Assembly (NCBI GenBank): GCA_031835245.1
Contig: JAVKOQ010000091.1
Coordinates: forward strand, 121,971 to 185,970
Length of the DNA stretch: 64,000 nt
Source: Balamuthia mandrillaris
Lineage: Eukaryota; Discosea; Longamoebia; Balamuthiidae
Direction: 5' to 3'
How positions within the stretch are numbered: position 1 is the stretch's first letter; each line of letters begins with the position of its first letter. The translations under genes and the position numbers were made by a program. The notes beneath the pieces are model-generated. The model made no database searches. It saw nothing but the letters and a program-made list of their open reading frames with translations, and was not told where the DNA came from. Shown here piece after piece: positions 21,894 to 32,271 of the stretch.

Positions 21894-22314
21894 CTCCTCT
21901 TCTCATTCTTTTTTTTTTCTATGTTATCGAATGGTATCGATATTTTGATTATCTGTGAATAGAAAATTTTCTCTCAACCACGACGTCCACTCTTTGAAGA
22001 ACAACTGCTGAAACAGCAGCAACAGCAGCGGCTGCACACTATGAGAGATGATGATGGCTGTAGTAAACGGCTAGCTGATGCGTGGATTCGAACTATATAC
22101 TGTTCGTTCTGATCAGGTAGTGCGCTCCTCATTTTTTTTTTGTTTATCTCTCTCTCTTCTCTTCTCTACCTCCCTCCTGACGTTCTTTTGGTTTTCTTGG
22201 CCGCCTCTGTCTGCCTCGTCATGGATTGGTATGCGGTGGTGCAAGTGTCTTACTTGGGTGTTTCAAACATAGAGAGAGAGAGAGAGACAATCCATTTTTA
22301 TTTATTTATTTTTT
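21894..22314. other. Convergent intergenic region
   Basis: This separates the 3' ends of PIS and GatB. It contains CAGCAG runs near 22010 and a tRNA-like B-box string at 22082 that could not be folded into a tRNA. No gene is seen. Confidence 0.5.
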
Positions 22315-24852
22315 TCAAGAGAGTTGTTTGTCCAAAGTTTCAGAGACAGATTTTGGTGTCAGCTTGCCTTGAGACAGTTTGAGCACCTGCCCCAGCAAGA
22401 ACTGCTTCACCCCCTTTCTTCCCGCTTTGTACTTGGCGACATCCTTTGGATTCTCCGCAATGACCTGCGCACATAGTTTCTCCACCAATTGTTCGTCTTC
22501 CACTAGCATCCATCCTTTCTCTTTCACAATCTCTTCCGCTTCTCTTCTTACTTGCTTCTCCGTTTGCTCCTCTTCTTGCTCTTCGGCATCAAGACCTTCT
22601 TCAAACATAACGGCGAGCACTTGCTTGCCAACTTTGCCAGAGATGGAACCTCTCTCCAAGAGTTGAATGACGGAAGCGAGTTGCTTGGGCGAAACGGGAG
22701 AAGTTGACATTTCTCTCGAGTTCTGCTTCAACAATCCAAACAAGTCCGAAGTGATCCAATTCGATACCGTTTGTGCTGCCTCTTTCTTCTTCTCTTCGCC
22801 TTTCTGCGAGGAAGATGAAAGCAAGTGACGAACAGCTGCTTCCAAAAAGTCTGCTGTCGCTTCGTCCTGAACTAACACGCTGGAATCGTAATGACTCAGC
22901 TGATAGTCCCTCATGAAGCGCTTCAAACGTTCGTCCGGCATTTCGGGCAAGCTTTGTTGAATGTCCTCCACAACCTGAGAGGAGAGGATAAGAGGGGGAA
23001 GATCCGGTTCGGGAAAGTAACGATAGTCCACTTCGTCCTCTTTGGAGCGCATGCGAGAGGTTGTGCCGTTGATGCCATCGAAGCTGCGCGTTTCCTGATG
23101 GACGCGTTCTCCTTGTTCTAAGAGTTGTGTTTGTCTTTGTATTTCGAACTCTGTTTTGTTTTTTTTTTTTTTTTTCAACAGGTAAAAATAGGAATACAAA
23201 ACACATAAAACCAAAGGATAGACGAATAATACAAAAAGAACTTGACGATGAGATAAAGAGAAGATGGACGAACCGATAGCTCGAGTAATAGATTTAATGC
23301 TATTCACATTTTTGACCTCGCAGCGAGTGCCAAGCTCGGAGGAACCCTTGCGGCGAACAGACACGTTGACGTCACAACGAAGAGCAGAAGCATCCATAGA
23401 CTTCTGATCAATCACTCCTACGTGCTTCAGCAACTGCTGCATTCGTTGAAGATATTCGGCTGCTTCTTCAGCTGAACTGTGTGTGTGTGTTTTTTTTTTA
23501 ATTATGTAAACGAGTGAGAAAGGAAGACGGAAGAAGGAAGAGAAGAAAACCTGATTTGGGGTTTAGAAATAATTTCAAGAAGAGCCATGCCAGCTCGGTT
23601 CAAATCTACAAATGTTTGGTCTGGATGTTGATCATGAAATGACTTTCCACTGTCCTGTTTTACCATTCAGTTTGTCATTTCAGTCTGAAGAAAAACAAAA
23701 AGCAGGAACGAGAAGAGGCAAAAAACACAAAGAGAAAGGAGAAAAAACCTGTTCTAATTGTATCCGATCGAGTTCAACTATCCGCTCTTGCGAGGTACCG
23801 GGAAATAGTACAATGCGTCCTCCCTTTACAATTGGTGCTATAACATCAAATAGAATTAGAAACGAACAAAGTATAAACGTCATGCTGTAACATGATAGGA
23901 ACGAGAGCAAGAAACTAACCGCCTTGTTGCGTGATTTGATAGCCAGATGGTAAGTCGCAGTAGAAGTAATGTTTGCGGTCAAAAGTGGAGACAGGGTTGA
24001 TGCTGCCATTGAAAGCCAATCCAGCTCTTATCGCTTGTTCCACACATTTTTGATTGAGCGACTGTTTTATTTTGTTCGTGGATGAGAAAAAATAAGGAGA
24101 AGAGAACCACGAAGAGAAGAGAAGATAACGACGAAGAGAAGAGAGGAGAGAAGCAGAGAAGCGAGAGAAGCAGAGATTTGTTACAGGAAGAGTTCCAGGA
24201 TAGGCAGCATCAAAAAAAGAAACGTTCGTGTTTGGTGCAGCATCAAAAGAAGCACTCGCAACTATTTTGTGTGTTTTTTTTTATTTTTTGATGAACAAAC
24301 CAAGAAGAAGAAGAAGAAGAAGAAGAAGAAGAAGAAGAAGAAGAAGAAGAAGAAGAAGAAGAAGAAGAAGAAGAAGAAGAAGAAGAAGAAGAAGAAGAAG
24401 AAGAAGAAGAAGAAGAAGAAGAAGAAGAAGAAGAAGAAGAAGCAACAACAACAACAACAACCACAAGAAAAAGAAGAAGAAGAACAAGAAGAAAAAAAAG
24501 AAAAAGAAAAAGAACCTGAAAAGAGTTTAGTGTTAGAGGCCACTTGAGCGTGTACCTCAAGTCCGATGACTGCTTCCCAGCAAGAAGGTTCCACAGTGAT
24601 CGTTGAAACAGGCGCAGAAGAGGAAGACGCAGCACTTTTTGTTGTCGTGGTTGAAAAAAACTTTCGTTGTCGATGAAAAGAAAGTTTGGTGTTACAATCA
24701 TCGGAAGAAGAAGAAGCAGAGAGGCGATGAAAGGGAGTGCTGTGGTGGCACAGCGGCTTTGTGCGTGGCGAAAAGAAGTATGCAGTGGGAAAACGCGTGG
24801 CGGCGGTGAACGTCGGCGGACCGCGCCGCAGCAGCACCTCGCTTCTTCTCAT
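22315..24852 (-). CDS. GATB: Glutamyl-tRNA(Gln) amidotransferase subunit B, mitochondrial
   Basis: Seven exons (24852-24516, 24261-24185, 24061-23920, 23837-23749, 23654-23551, 23476-23274, 23150-22315) sum to 595 residues. A Ser/Arg-rich N-terminal stretch of about 85 residues is a likely mitochondrial presequence. The catalytic cradle follows: [113 protein letters not shown], and [16 protein letters not shown]. The C-terminal tail domain ends [15 protein letters not shown]. With GatA and GatC it converts mischarged Glu-tRNA(Gln) to Gln-tRNA(Gln) in organelles. One variant is visible: the usual Cys positions near VSFFDAA are absent, as in many mitochondrial homologues. Intron 1 holds a 141-bp AAG repeat. 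Confidence 0.93.
24302..24442 (+). repeat. (AAG)47 microsatellite in GatB intron 1
   Basis: An uninterrupted AAG run of 141 nt on the + strand, hence CTT in the GatB sense strand, followed by CAA and GAA units. It lies about 40 nt before the intron's acceptor. It is antisense to any apparent poly-Lys/Glu reading frame, so it is not coding. Confidence 0.85.
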
Positions 24853-24948
24853 CTCTCTTTGCCGCTACTTTTTTCTCCTGTTAACAGTGCGGCGGGTTCG
24901 ACTCCTGGTTTTGACAAAACACATTTTTTGTTCAGTTCTGCGGTAAGA

Positions 24949-24992
24949 TTTACTGTCGACAACAAGGTAAACGAACCGCTAACCCTAACCTT
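24949..24992 (+). promoter_or_regulatory. GTCGAC plus telomere-like box upstream of GatB
   Basis: TTTACTGTCGACAACAAGG at 24949 is followed about 6 nt later by ACCGCTAACCCTAACCTT, ending at 24992. It lies about 120 nt before the GatB start on the minus strand and 140 nt after the RNR stop, so it is assigned to GatB. Confidence 0.6.
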
Positions 24993-25134
24993 GATATCGC
25001 ATAAACCTGGTGACCCTTCTCTGCGTTGTTTCTTGTGGGCGCGGCAGTGCGAGAGTTGCAGAGGAAGGCAAAAGAGAGAACGTTTCAAAAATAAACAAAT
25101 ATTTGTTGGTATTATAAAAACACAGGAGGGTTTT

Positions 25135-27758
25135 TTAGCTTCCACAGACAACACACCCTTCCTCCATCCGACAGACCTCTCCGTCGTACTCCTTCTCCAC
25201 TGCTTTGGTCGTCGCTGCATCAAATGCAGGCATACCGGCCACGTCTGCTACCACAATGTCCACTTTTGCCTTCAACGAAGACGATGTGGAGCCAGGCGAC
25301 GATGAGGCGGATGTATGTTTTTGCTCTTCTACAGAGGATGAAGTCGGCAGCTGGGCAGCAAGCGCGGTTTGATCTACAGTAAACTGAATAGCGTTGGCAG
25401 CAGGTCTCGTCCTAAGGTAGTACATTCCCGTTTTCAAGCCCTTCTTCCAAGCATAAAAGTGCATCGAGGTGAGCTTGGCAAAGGAGGGGGCCTTGATGTG
25501 CACGTTGAAGCTCTGGCTCTGATCGATAAACGCTCCTCGATCCGCCGCCATGTCGATCAAGGTACGTTGGGACACCTCCCACACGGTCTTGTACAGCTTC
25601 TTAATGTGTTCCGGGATGCAGGCAAGGTGTTGGACAGAGCCGTTGTGAGCCACCAGTTGGTTTTTCAGCTCGGCGCTCCACAGGCCCAAGTTTCTCAGGT
25701 CTTGCATCAAGTGGCTGTTGACAATAGTGAAGTCTCCAGCCAAGATGCGGCGAGAGTAGATGTTGGAGGTGTAGGGCTCAAAGCACTCATTGTTGCCGAG
25801 GATCTGTGAGGTGGAGGCTGTAGGCATGGGAGCCACCAACAAGCTGTTCCTCAGGCCGTGCTCCTTGATCTTTTGCTTCAGGCCGGCCCAGTCCCAGTTC
25901 TGCTCCGAACGAGGCACCACTCCCCAGAGGTCAAACTGCAAGAGGCCTTTGCTGGCAGGACTGCCAGGATAGGACTGGTAGTAGCCCTCACGAGCGGCAA
26001 TCTCGTTGGAGGCTGTCAGCGCAGCGAAGTAAATCGTCTCAAAGATATCTCGGTTGAGGTCAGCAGCCTCTTTGCTCTCCCAGGGGAAACGCATCATCAA
26101 AAAGACGTCCGCAAGGCCTTGCACACCAATTCCGATGGGACGATGACGAAGGTTCGAGTTGCGAGCCTCGACAACGGGATAGTAGTTGACGTCAATGACC
26201 TTGTTGAGGTTGCGAGTGACGACCTTAACCACCTCGAACAAACGGCTGTGGTCAAATCGGGCTCGGCCACTGTCTGCGTCGATGGACACAAACTTGGGAA
26301 GAGCGAGAGAAGCGAGGTTGCACACAGCCACTTCGTCCTTGGAGGTGTACTCCATGATCTCCGTGCAAAGGTTGCTTGAACGAATGGTGCCGAGGTTCTG
26401 TTGGTTGGACTTGCGGTTGCACGAGTCCTTGTATAGCATGTAGGGCGTGCCGGTCTCTATCTGGCTCTCCAGGATGGCGAACCAGAGCTCTTGGGCCTTT
26501 ACGCTCCTCCTGGCTCGGCCCTCCTGTTCGTACCGAGTGTAGAGCGCCTCAAACTCCTCTCCCCAGACATCGGCCAAGCCGGGAGCTTCGTTGGGACAAA
26601 ACAGGGACCACTCCTGATTGCTCTCCACTCGCTTCATGAATAGGTCCGGAACCCAGAGCGCGTAGAAGAGGTCTCTGGCGCGCAGCTCCTCCTTGCCGTG
26701 GTTCTTCTTCAGCTCCAGAAACTCGAAAACGTCCGCGTGCCATGGCTCCAAGTAGACAGCAAAAGCTCCTTTGCGTTTGCCTCCTCCTTGGTCGACGTAT
26801 CTGGCAGTGTCGTTAAAGACGCGAAGCATCGGGATGAGACCGTTCGACGTGCCATTAGTTCCACGGATGTAGCTGTGCGAGGCACGGATTGTGTGTACGC
26901 TGAGGCCGATGCCACCAGCGGCCTTGGAGATCAAGGCGCATTGCTTTAGGGTGTCGTAGATGCCCTCGATGCTGTCCTCCCTCATCGTGAGCAAAAAGCA
27001 GGAAGAGAGTTGCGGCCGCTCTGTCCCGGCGTTGAAGAGAGTGGGGGTGGCGTGAGTAAAGTAGAGGTTGGACATGAGATTGTAGGTTTCAATGGCAGCA
27101 GCAATGTCTTCCATATGGATGCCGATGGCAACTCGCATGATCATGTGTTGAGGCCTCTCAACGATCTTGCCCTCCACCTTGAAGAGGTAGCTCCTCTCCA
27201 AGGTCTTAAAGCCAAAGTAAGAGTAATTGTAGTCTCGGTTGTAGTCGATGGCGGCCTCCAAGGCCTCCGCGTTCTCCAAGATGATGTTGTAAACGTCCTC
27301 AGCCAAGAGGGGAGCTTCCAGTCCGCTCTTGGGGTTGACATAGTTGCGAAGGATGTGAGCTACCTCCACCAGCGAGCCCTTTGTCTCCTTCTGCAGGTTG
27401 GAGATGGCAATGCGAGCGGCTAGGTCCCCGTAGCCAGGGTGAAGAGTGCCCATGTAGGCCGCCGTCTCAGCGGCCAGGTGGTCGAGGGCGGTGGTGTGGA
27501 CGCCGTTGTAGACGCCCTGAATGACCTTCTGCGAGACGAGGATGGCGTCCACCTCGCCATCGAGGGGAGGCTCTTGGGTGCAGAGCAGCTGCAGCCGTTT
27601 GGTGATCTTATCAAAGGAGACCTTCGAAAGAGAAAACAAGTGAGATTAATCAGATGGAGTAAGAAAGCGATTTTTTTCGTTAGCAGAAAGAAAGATAGCT
27701 GAAGATGAGAGTGCGTAGTTACCCGTTCGTGTTCTCCGTTTCTTTTAACGACGTACAT
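25135..27758 (-). CDS. RRM1: Ribonucleoside-diphosphate reductase large subunit (class Ia)
   Basis: Two exons (27758-27723 and 27621-25135) give 840 residues. Exon 1 encodes only [12 protein letters not shown], the start of the ATP-cone; exon 2 continues [13 protein letters not shown]. The catalytic barrel has the disulfide and radical Cys set: [25 protein letters not shown] (Cys and Glu of N-L-C-x-E) and [28 protein letters not shown] and [16 protein letters not shown] are typical. The C-terminal radical-transfer tyrosines lie in [15 protein letters not shown]. The tail ends CVVCGS, the swinging CxxC that re-reduces the active site. It makes dNDPs from NDPs in the cytosol with a small R2 subunit that is not in this window. 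A Ser-rich linker before the tail is longer than in animals. Confidence 0.96.
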
Positions 27759-28058
27759 CGCTGATGTGAAGAGAGAAGGAAAAAAAAGCCAAAAAAAAGC
27801 TTTTTGTGCAGTGGTCCCTCTGTGTTGTTGTGGGTTGGTGTTTGGCGGTTTGAGAGAAAAAGAATAACAAAAATTAAAAAAAAGGGGGGCGGAGAGGAGC
27901 GCGGTGGGTCCAAAAGTTCGCTCTCCGTTAACGACTTGTTTTCCCTCCCTTTTTTTTTGGTTTGTTTGGCGGGAAAAAGAATCCCAGCAATATTTGTACA
28001 AATATTTTCCAGGAATAATTTCGAGTGTCCACACGAAAATTTTTCGTTTTGGATTTTA

Positions 28059-28097
28059 TGTAGACAATACTTTGGCAGAAACGCTAACCCTAACCTT
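28059..28097 (+). promoter_or_regulatory. Telomere-like box upstream of RNR large subunit
   Basis: TGTAGACAATACTTTGGCAG, then AAACGCTAACCCTAACCTTT. The first part is a one-base variant of the TGTCGACAA motif. It lies about 320 nt upstream of the RNR start on the minus strand. Confidence 0.5.
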
Positions 28098-28745
28098 TGG
28101 ATATCCTACAAGTTTTCCTGGCCACAAGGCCAAACAAAATAAAAACAAACCGAATTCGCAGGGTAAGAAAACGGACCGGAATAACGCACACACAAGGGGA
28201 AGGTTTGATGAGCTCTTTATGTCTTTCTCTTTCTTTCTCTCTCTTGCGTACCGCACCTTTTTCTGCAAAGGCGGAGCGTTGGGACGCACGTCCCCTCAAT
28301 TTCCGCATTTGATTCACAGGGGTGCAAAATCAACGGCCTCGATCGTTTTTATTTTTTTTTTAAATGATCAAGCAGCTGTGTGTAACTGTTGATAGATCAT
28401 GAATTGGGTTGTAAGATCAACAGAAACAACTGCCACATCTCTTCCCCCTCTGTTCTGTGCTCTCTCTCTCTCCCTCTCTTTCGCTCAGGCTAATCAAAGT
28501 TTACCCAAATAGTCAATCAACAGAGATACAAGCGCGTCATCTCTCCCTCTCATCGAAATCCAAGAGGAGATGTAAGGCACCAAGCCTTGTCGGCCTTCTT
28601 CAATACGCACAATCTTGCCCGCCTCTTTTGTGCCTTCCATCTCCTCTTGAATTACGATGAGCCAAAAAAAAAACCGCAACAGTCAAAGTCGTCTTTGATG
28701 ATTCACATTTTTAATAACACATCACACAACAAATCACACAAGAGT
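28098..28745. other. Intergenic, no gene seen
   Basis: This lies between the RNR upstream region and the 3' end of the actin-bundler gene. It has a short (CT)n tract near 28460 and T runs near 28350. No coding signal was found on either strand. Confidence 0.5.
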
Positions 28746-29946
28746 TCACTTCCTCTTGATGACACCACCCTTAGAGGCAGGCAAGTAGGCCTTTTGCTCC
28801 TCCAGCTCCCTCTCCAACCACCAAATGGCGCCGTGCGGAGTGCCGGGCTTGGCCTTGACCTCCCTCAGGTACTCCTCCGCCTCCTCCACGCGCCTCCTGG
28901 TCTGCTCGAGCGCCTCCTCGGCCACGGCGCGAGCCTCCTCGGCGGCCTTGGTGGCCGCCTCGAAGGGGGCACGAGCCTTGTCGGCCTTCTTCTTGGCGGC
29001 TTCCAGGGTGATCTTGGCCTTGCGGAGGGGGAGGGGATCTTCGGCGAGGTGTTGGGCGAGCTCTGCCTTGGCTTTGTTCTGTTGGACCACGCCGCCTTCG
29101 GTGCTCTTGCGCTTGAGCTCTTCGGTGCGGGCGTTGTAGCTGTCCTCTTGTGCCTTTGTTGTTTAGTTTGATGAAAAAACGAAACGAAAGAGATTAACAA
29201 CAGCGAGAAGGCAAGCATTCAATCCAGGCCATTACCTGAACATCGGCAACAGCAGCCTCGACCTCCTCACAAGCAGCCTTGAAGGGCGCCTCCTGCTCCC
29301 TTGCCGCGGCCTCGGCCTCCCTCGCCAACGCCGCCGTCCTGTCCGACTCCACAAAGGCCGCCGTGACCTGGTCCAGCAGCCTCTGCGCCTCGGCGATCTC
29401 CTCCGAGTTGTCCCCCTTGGTGTTGACGAGGGTGCGCCAGTCCACGCCCGCGCCGTCGTAGCGGAAGAGGAGGTAGTGCGTCAGGGGCACCACCTTGGGG
29501 CGCTCCGTGGGGCCGATGGCCCCGGTCTTGCGGAGCTTATCGCGGAGGGCCAGCACGGTGAGGGTCTCTCCGATGGACTCGAGGAAGCGGTGGGCGTTGA
29601 GCTCGTCGAGGGCGGAGCCGGCGGCCTTGCGCTGGAGGTCCAGCTCGGCGCACTTTTGGACGTAGCCCCAGAGCTTCTCGGCCTCATTGGAGGCGAACTG
29701 GTCCCAGTAGGCGTTCAGGAACCTGTTTTACCCCCCAACGAGAAAGAGCAACAAAGGAAGGAGGGAAGGGAACGCAGGTGTGGTTAACAGATTGGAACCA
29801 AAAAAAAAAACATCAAAGGAAGAACAACAGAGGTAGCAAAGAGACGAAAGAAAAATATGGATTTACCAAATGCATTGTTCCTTGTAGGAACGGTCGCACA
29901 AGGAGAGGAGCTTCTCCGAGTCACTGGATCCTTGCAAGTCGCCCAT
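28746..29946 (-). CDS. 34-kDa calcium-regulated actin-bundling protein homologue
   Basis: Three exons (29946-29867, 29722-29236, 29153-28746) give 324 residues. Blocks are: ECIWW-like start and WFLNAYWDQFASNEAEKLW; FLESIGETLTVLALRDKLRK; VVPLTHYLLFRYDGAGVDW; a long Ala/Glu coiled coil (about 150-290); and HGAIWWLERELEEQKAYL at the end. The FLNAYW start, the central helix and the GAIWW...ELEE end match the Dictyostelium abpB family, which cross-links F-actin in filopodia and at the phagocytic cup. The EF-hand-like loop seen in Dictyostelium (acidic DxNxDG) is here DGAGVD, so calcium control may be altered. The family is mainly known from amoeboid and some other protists. Confidence 0.78.
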
Positions 29947-30065
29947 TGTATGTTTGCGCTATTTGTTGTTGTTACTAGTGGGTGCTGGCTACAGCAGCAG
30001 AAGCCTGTGGCAGCGGTGGTGCTGCTATATTAAAGACACGTCACCACCCAAGCAACAAAAAAAAA

Positions 30066-30087
30066 CTGTCGACAGCACCTTCAGAAC

Positions 30088-30135
<48 letters not shown>

Positions 30136-30172
30136 CCTCTCTCCCTCTCTCCCTCTCTCCCTCTCTCTCCAT
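30066..30172 (+). repeat. CT-rich tract next to GTCGAC upstream of the actin bundler
   Basis: ACTGTCGACAGCACC at about 30065, then (CT)n from 30091 to about 30172 including CCCTCTCTCC units. It lies 120-220 nt upstream of the minus-strand start at 29946, so in the gene's sense it reads GA. Confidence 0.6.
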
Positions 30173-30271
30173 CTCCTGCGGCAGGGCGTATCATGGCTTT
30201 GAAAAATAAAAATAATCTATTTACAATTTTAGAATTATTCGACCAACTTACTTCAAGCCGCAGGTTGGCGC

Positions 30272-31450
30272 TCAAGGGGAAGGTGCTCCGCAACCATACG
30301 AATGAGAGTAGGGCAAGGCACTGGCGTCAAACGAAGAAGGAAGTGCATCAGTTCCATCACAACCAAGCCATTGGATATCTCCGGGTTCGTCAGCAATGGG
30401 CAGACATGGGATCCTGAAAGTTGTCATGGAGAGGTCACTTGCCGTTGGAAGCTGATCCTCTTCGCCAGTGGTTGAGTCCATGAGGGCCACAGAGCCTTTG
30501 GTGAAAGTACCATCCCCATCATTGGTGTACGTGACATATTTTGAGCCTGCGGGAATCCATATTTTAAGCTTACCTTCGTCATAATAGACATTGGGCGCCT
30601 CGGTAGCGTTGCAGGAGAGAGGAGCGTAGTCTAGGTTGGTGATGTACTGCTTGTCAGCGGGATACGCTCTGTTCAGAAGGTTAACGCGGTTATATTGGAT
30701 GCCAAAATCGAGCAGGTCATGAGCATCTTGTGTGTCAAAGAACTCCTGCAGGCTGGTGGGGTCGTTTTCATCAACATAAGCCCCTCCTGGGCGGAACATA
30801 TCCGCAAAGTGATCCGAGTCGGTGAATGCCCAATAGTCAGACTGGCTTTTGGAAAACGAACTGCCAAACCTGGTCTCGGATACTCCCTTCTGATAGTACA
30901 CCTCTGGAGCATATGCAGTTCCAGTCCAATTGTACTTATTGCTAGAGGTGAGCGATAAATCCCCACGACATGCGGTTTGGAGTTCATCCAGGTTGGCCGT
31001 GCTGTGCCACTTATATGCCCTTGTACCGCAAACCTTTGTCATTCCGGTGGTTGGCATTATAGAGACATAATCAGGATTATTTTCGTGATGCTTTATGATG
31101 TAGTCAATTGTGTGGGAGTCTTCTGCAGGAGCTGGGCAAAAGGGTCGTCTCTGGATGCCGTTTACGACCACATCTCTACAACAAAAGTCAGCAGGAAACG
31201 AGGGGACGGTTGTTGTCACTTGACAACATTTGTTGTTGCAGTCGTGTGTCATCCAGTTGTGTCCACCAAAAGTCCAGTTCCTTGGTACAATACAATCCAG
31301 TAAAAAGCAAATGTTTTCCGTTGGGTACCAGAGACTTTTCATGACAGCATCTCTGGAATAAACGCCAGCTGCCTCTCCTTTATTTCTGAGTACCTTGACT
31401 TCCGCTGTTGCCAAAGCAACAAATAATACAAATAAACCCACTTTGTACAT
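30272..31450 (-). CDS. Secreted protein 'C': stand-alone C-domain protein
   Basis: 392 residues, one exon. The start at 31450 begins a good signal peptide (MYKVGLFVLFVALATAEVKV); an upstream in-frame Met at 31576 precedes poly-Asn/Lys 5' sequence and is rejected. The protein is Cys-rich (ICFLLDCIVP, HDCNNKCCQ, DFCCRDVV, MTKVCGTRAYKWHS). It aligns throughout with the C-terminal half of the large gene starting at 62041: VKVLRNKGEAAGVYSRD against VESLGVVAAVYSRD, PFCPAPAEDSHTIDYIIKHH against FFPAPALPTYSVQHILTHH, and ETRFGSSF against ATRFNNAF. So it is one module of the B-C fusion made into its own gene. No named domain is recognised. It is less AT-rich than the B3 version. Confidence 0.7.
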   Translation of the reverse strand: MYKVGLFVLFVALATAEVKVLRNKGEAAGVYSRDAVMKSLWYPTENICFLLDCIVPRNWTFGGHNWMTHDCNNKCCQVTTTVPSFPADFCCRDVVVNGIQRRPFCPAPAEDSHTIDYIIKHHENNPDYVSIMPTTGMTKVCGTRAYKWHSTANLDELQTACRGDLSLTSSNKYNWTGTAYAPEVYYQKGVSETRFGSSFSKSQSDYWAFTDSDHFADMFRPGGAYVDENDPTSLQEFFDTQDAHDLLDFGIQYNRVNLLNRAYPADKQYITNLDYAPLSCNATEAPNVYYDEGKLKIWIPAGSKYVTYTNDGDGTFTKGSVALMDSTTGEEDQLPTASDLSMTTFRIPCLPIADEPGDIQWLGCDGTDALPSSFDASALPYSHSYGCGAPSP

Positions 31451-31634
31451 GTTGATTGATAGTGAATGAGTTTGTTTGGTTAGCTTGTTTGTTTGTTTGT
31501 TTGTTAGTTGTTTGCCTGTTTGGATTGTAAACTCGATTGCAACAATGATGGCTTTGGTGAATCCAATGAAATGCATTTATATGATAACTGGAATGTCACT
31601 TTGCTTAAGTTGCTGAACTGTATGAAGGAGTTAC

Positions 31635-31690
31635 AAAAATCGTCAATCAACGGAGAAGAAAGGAGACAAAGCTTCTGATTGACGATTTTT
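31635..31690. repeat. 15-bp perfect inverted repeat (hairpin)
   Basis: AAAAATCGTCAATCA at 31635-31649 and its exact reverse complement TGATTGACGATTTTT at 31676-31690, separated by 26 nt. It sits just upstream of the C gene and about 50 nt before the left edge of the ankyrin-gene copy, so it may be the tip of an inserted element or a junction scar. Confidence 0.7.
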
Positions 31691-31737
31691 TACATTCCCC
31701 AACAAAAAAGAAAAGCGACATCCCGATGAGGCGATGC

Positions 31738-31820
31738 GAAATGGATTTGATGACCGGTGAGCTCAGAATCGGCTTTAAGCTCGTCAAAGAACGTTATGCT
31801 GTTACCAAAAAGGTTTGTCC

Positions 31821-31875
<55 letters not shown>

Positions 31876-32235
31876 CTCTCTCTTGCTCTCTCTCTCTCTC
31901 TCTCTCTTGTCATTGGATTTTATGTGATTAAAGTTGCAGGTATCAATCCATCTATTAGTTTTGATTTGTTCTCTTTGCCTGTTTATTTCATTATCATTTT
32001 TTTTGCATCTTTTGTATTTACTTTCTTGTTTGTCCAAAAAAAAAAACAAACAAACAAACAAAAACAAGAAATAAACGAATTGGGAGTAAAGCGAAAAGCA
32101 AAAGAAGAGGACATCATCAAAACAGGAGAACACCGCAAATGGCTGATGAAGAACACGGATCGCCTCCAAATAGATATCCACATGCAAGCTGGTTGCTTTG
32201 TTGTTATTCCATGTACTAAATATCCTAATATTGGT

Positions 32236-32271
<36 letters not shown>

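Noticed and set aside
22079..22140. tRNA-like B box (GTTCGAATCC on the minus strand) with a D-arm-like string
   Set aside because: No matching acceptor stem or anticodon arm could be formed; at most a tRNA-derived fragment.
24243..24530. Open frames of poly-Lys, poly-Arg, poly-Leu, poly-Phe or poly-Ser across the AAG repeat
   Set aside because: They are all readings of one AAG microsatellite inside GatB intron 1; the GatB exons join in frame only if this region is removed.
30272..31450. The C gene as the displaced 3' half of B1
   Set aside because: C has its own signal peptide and start, and the last third of the B domain is missing between them, so simple splitting by the insertions does not explain it.
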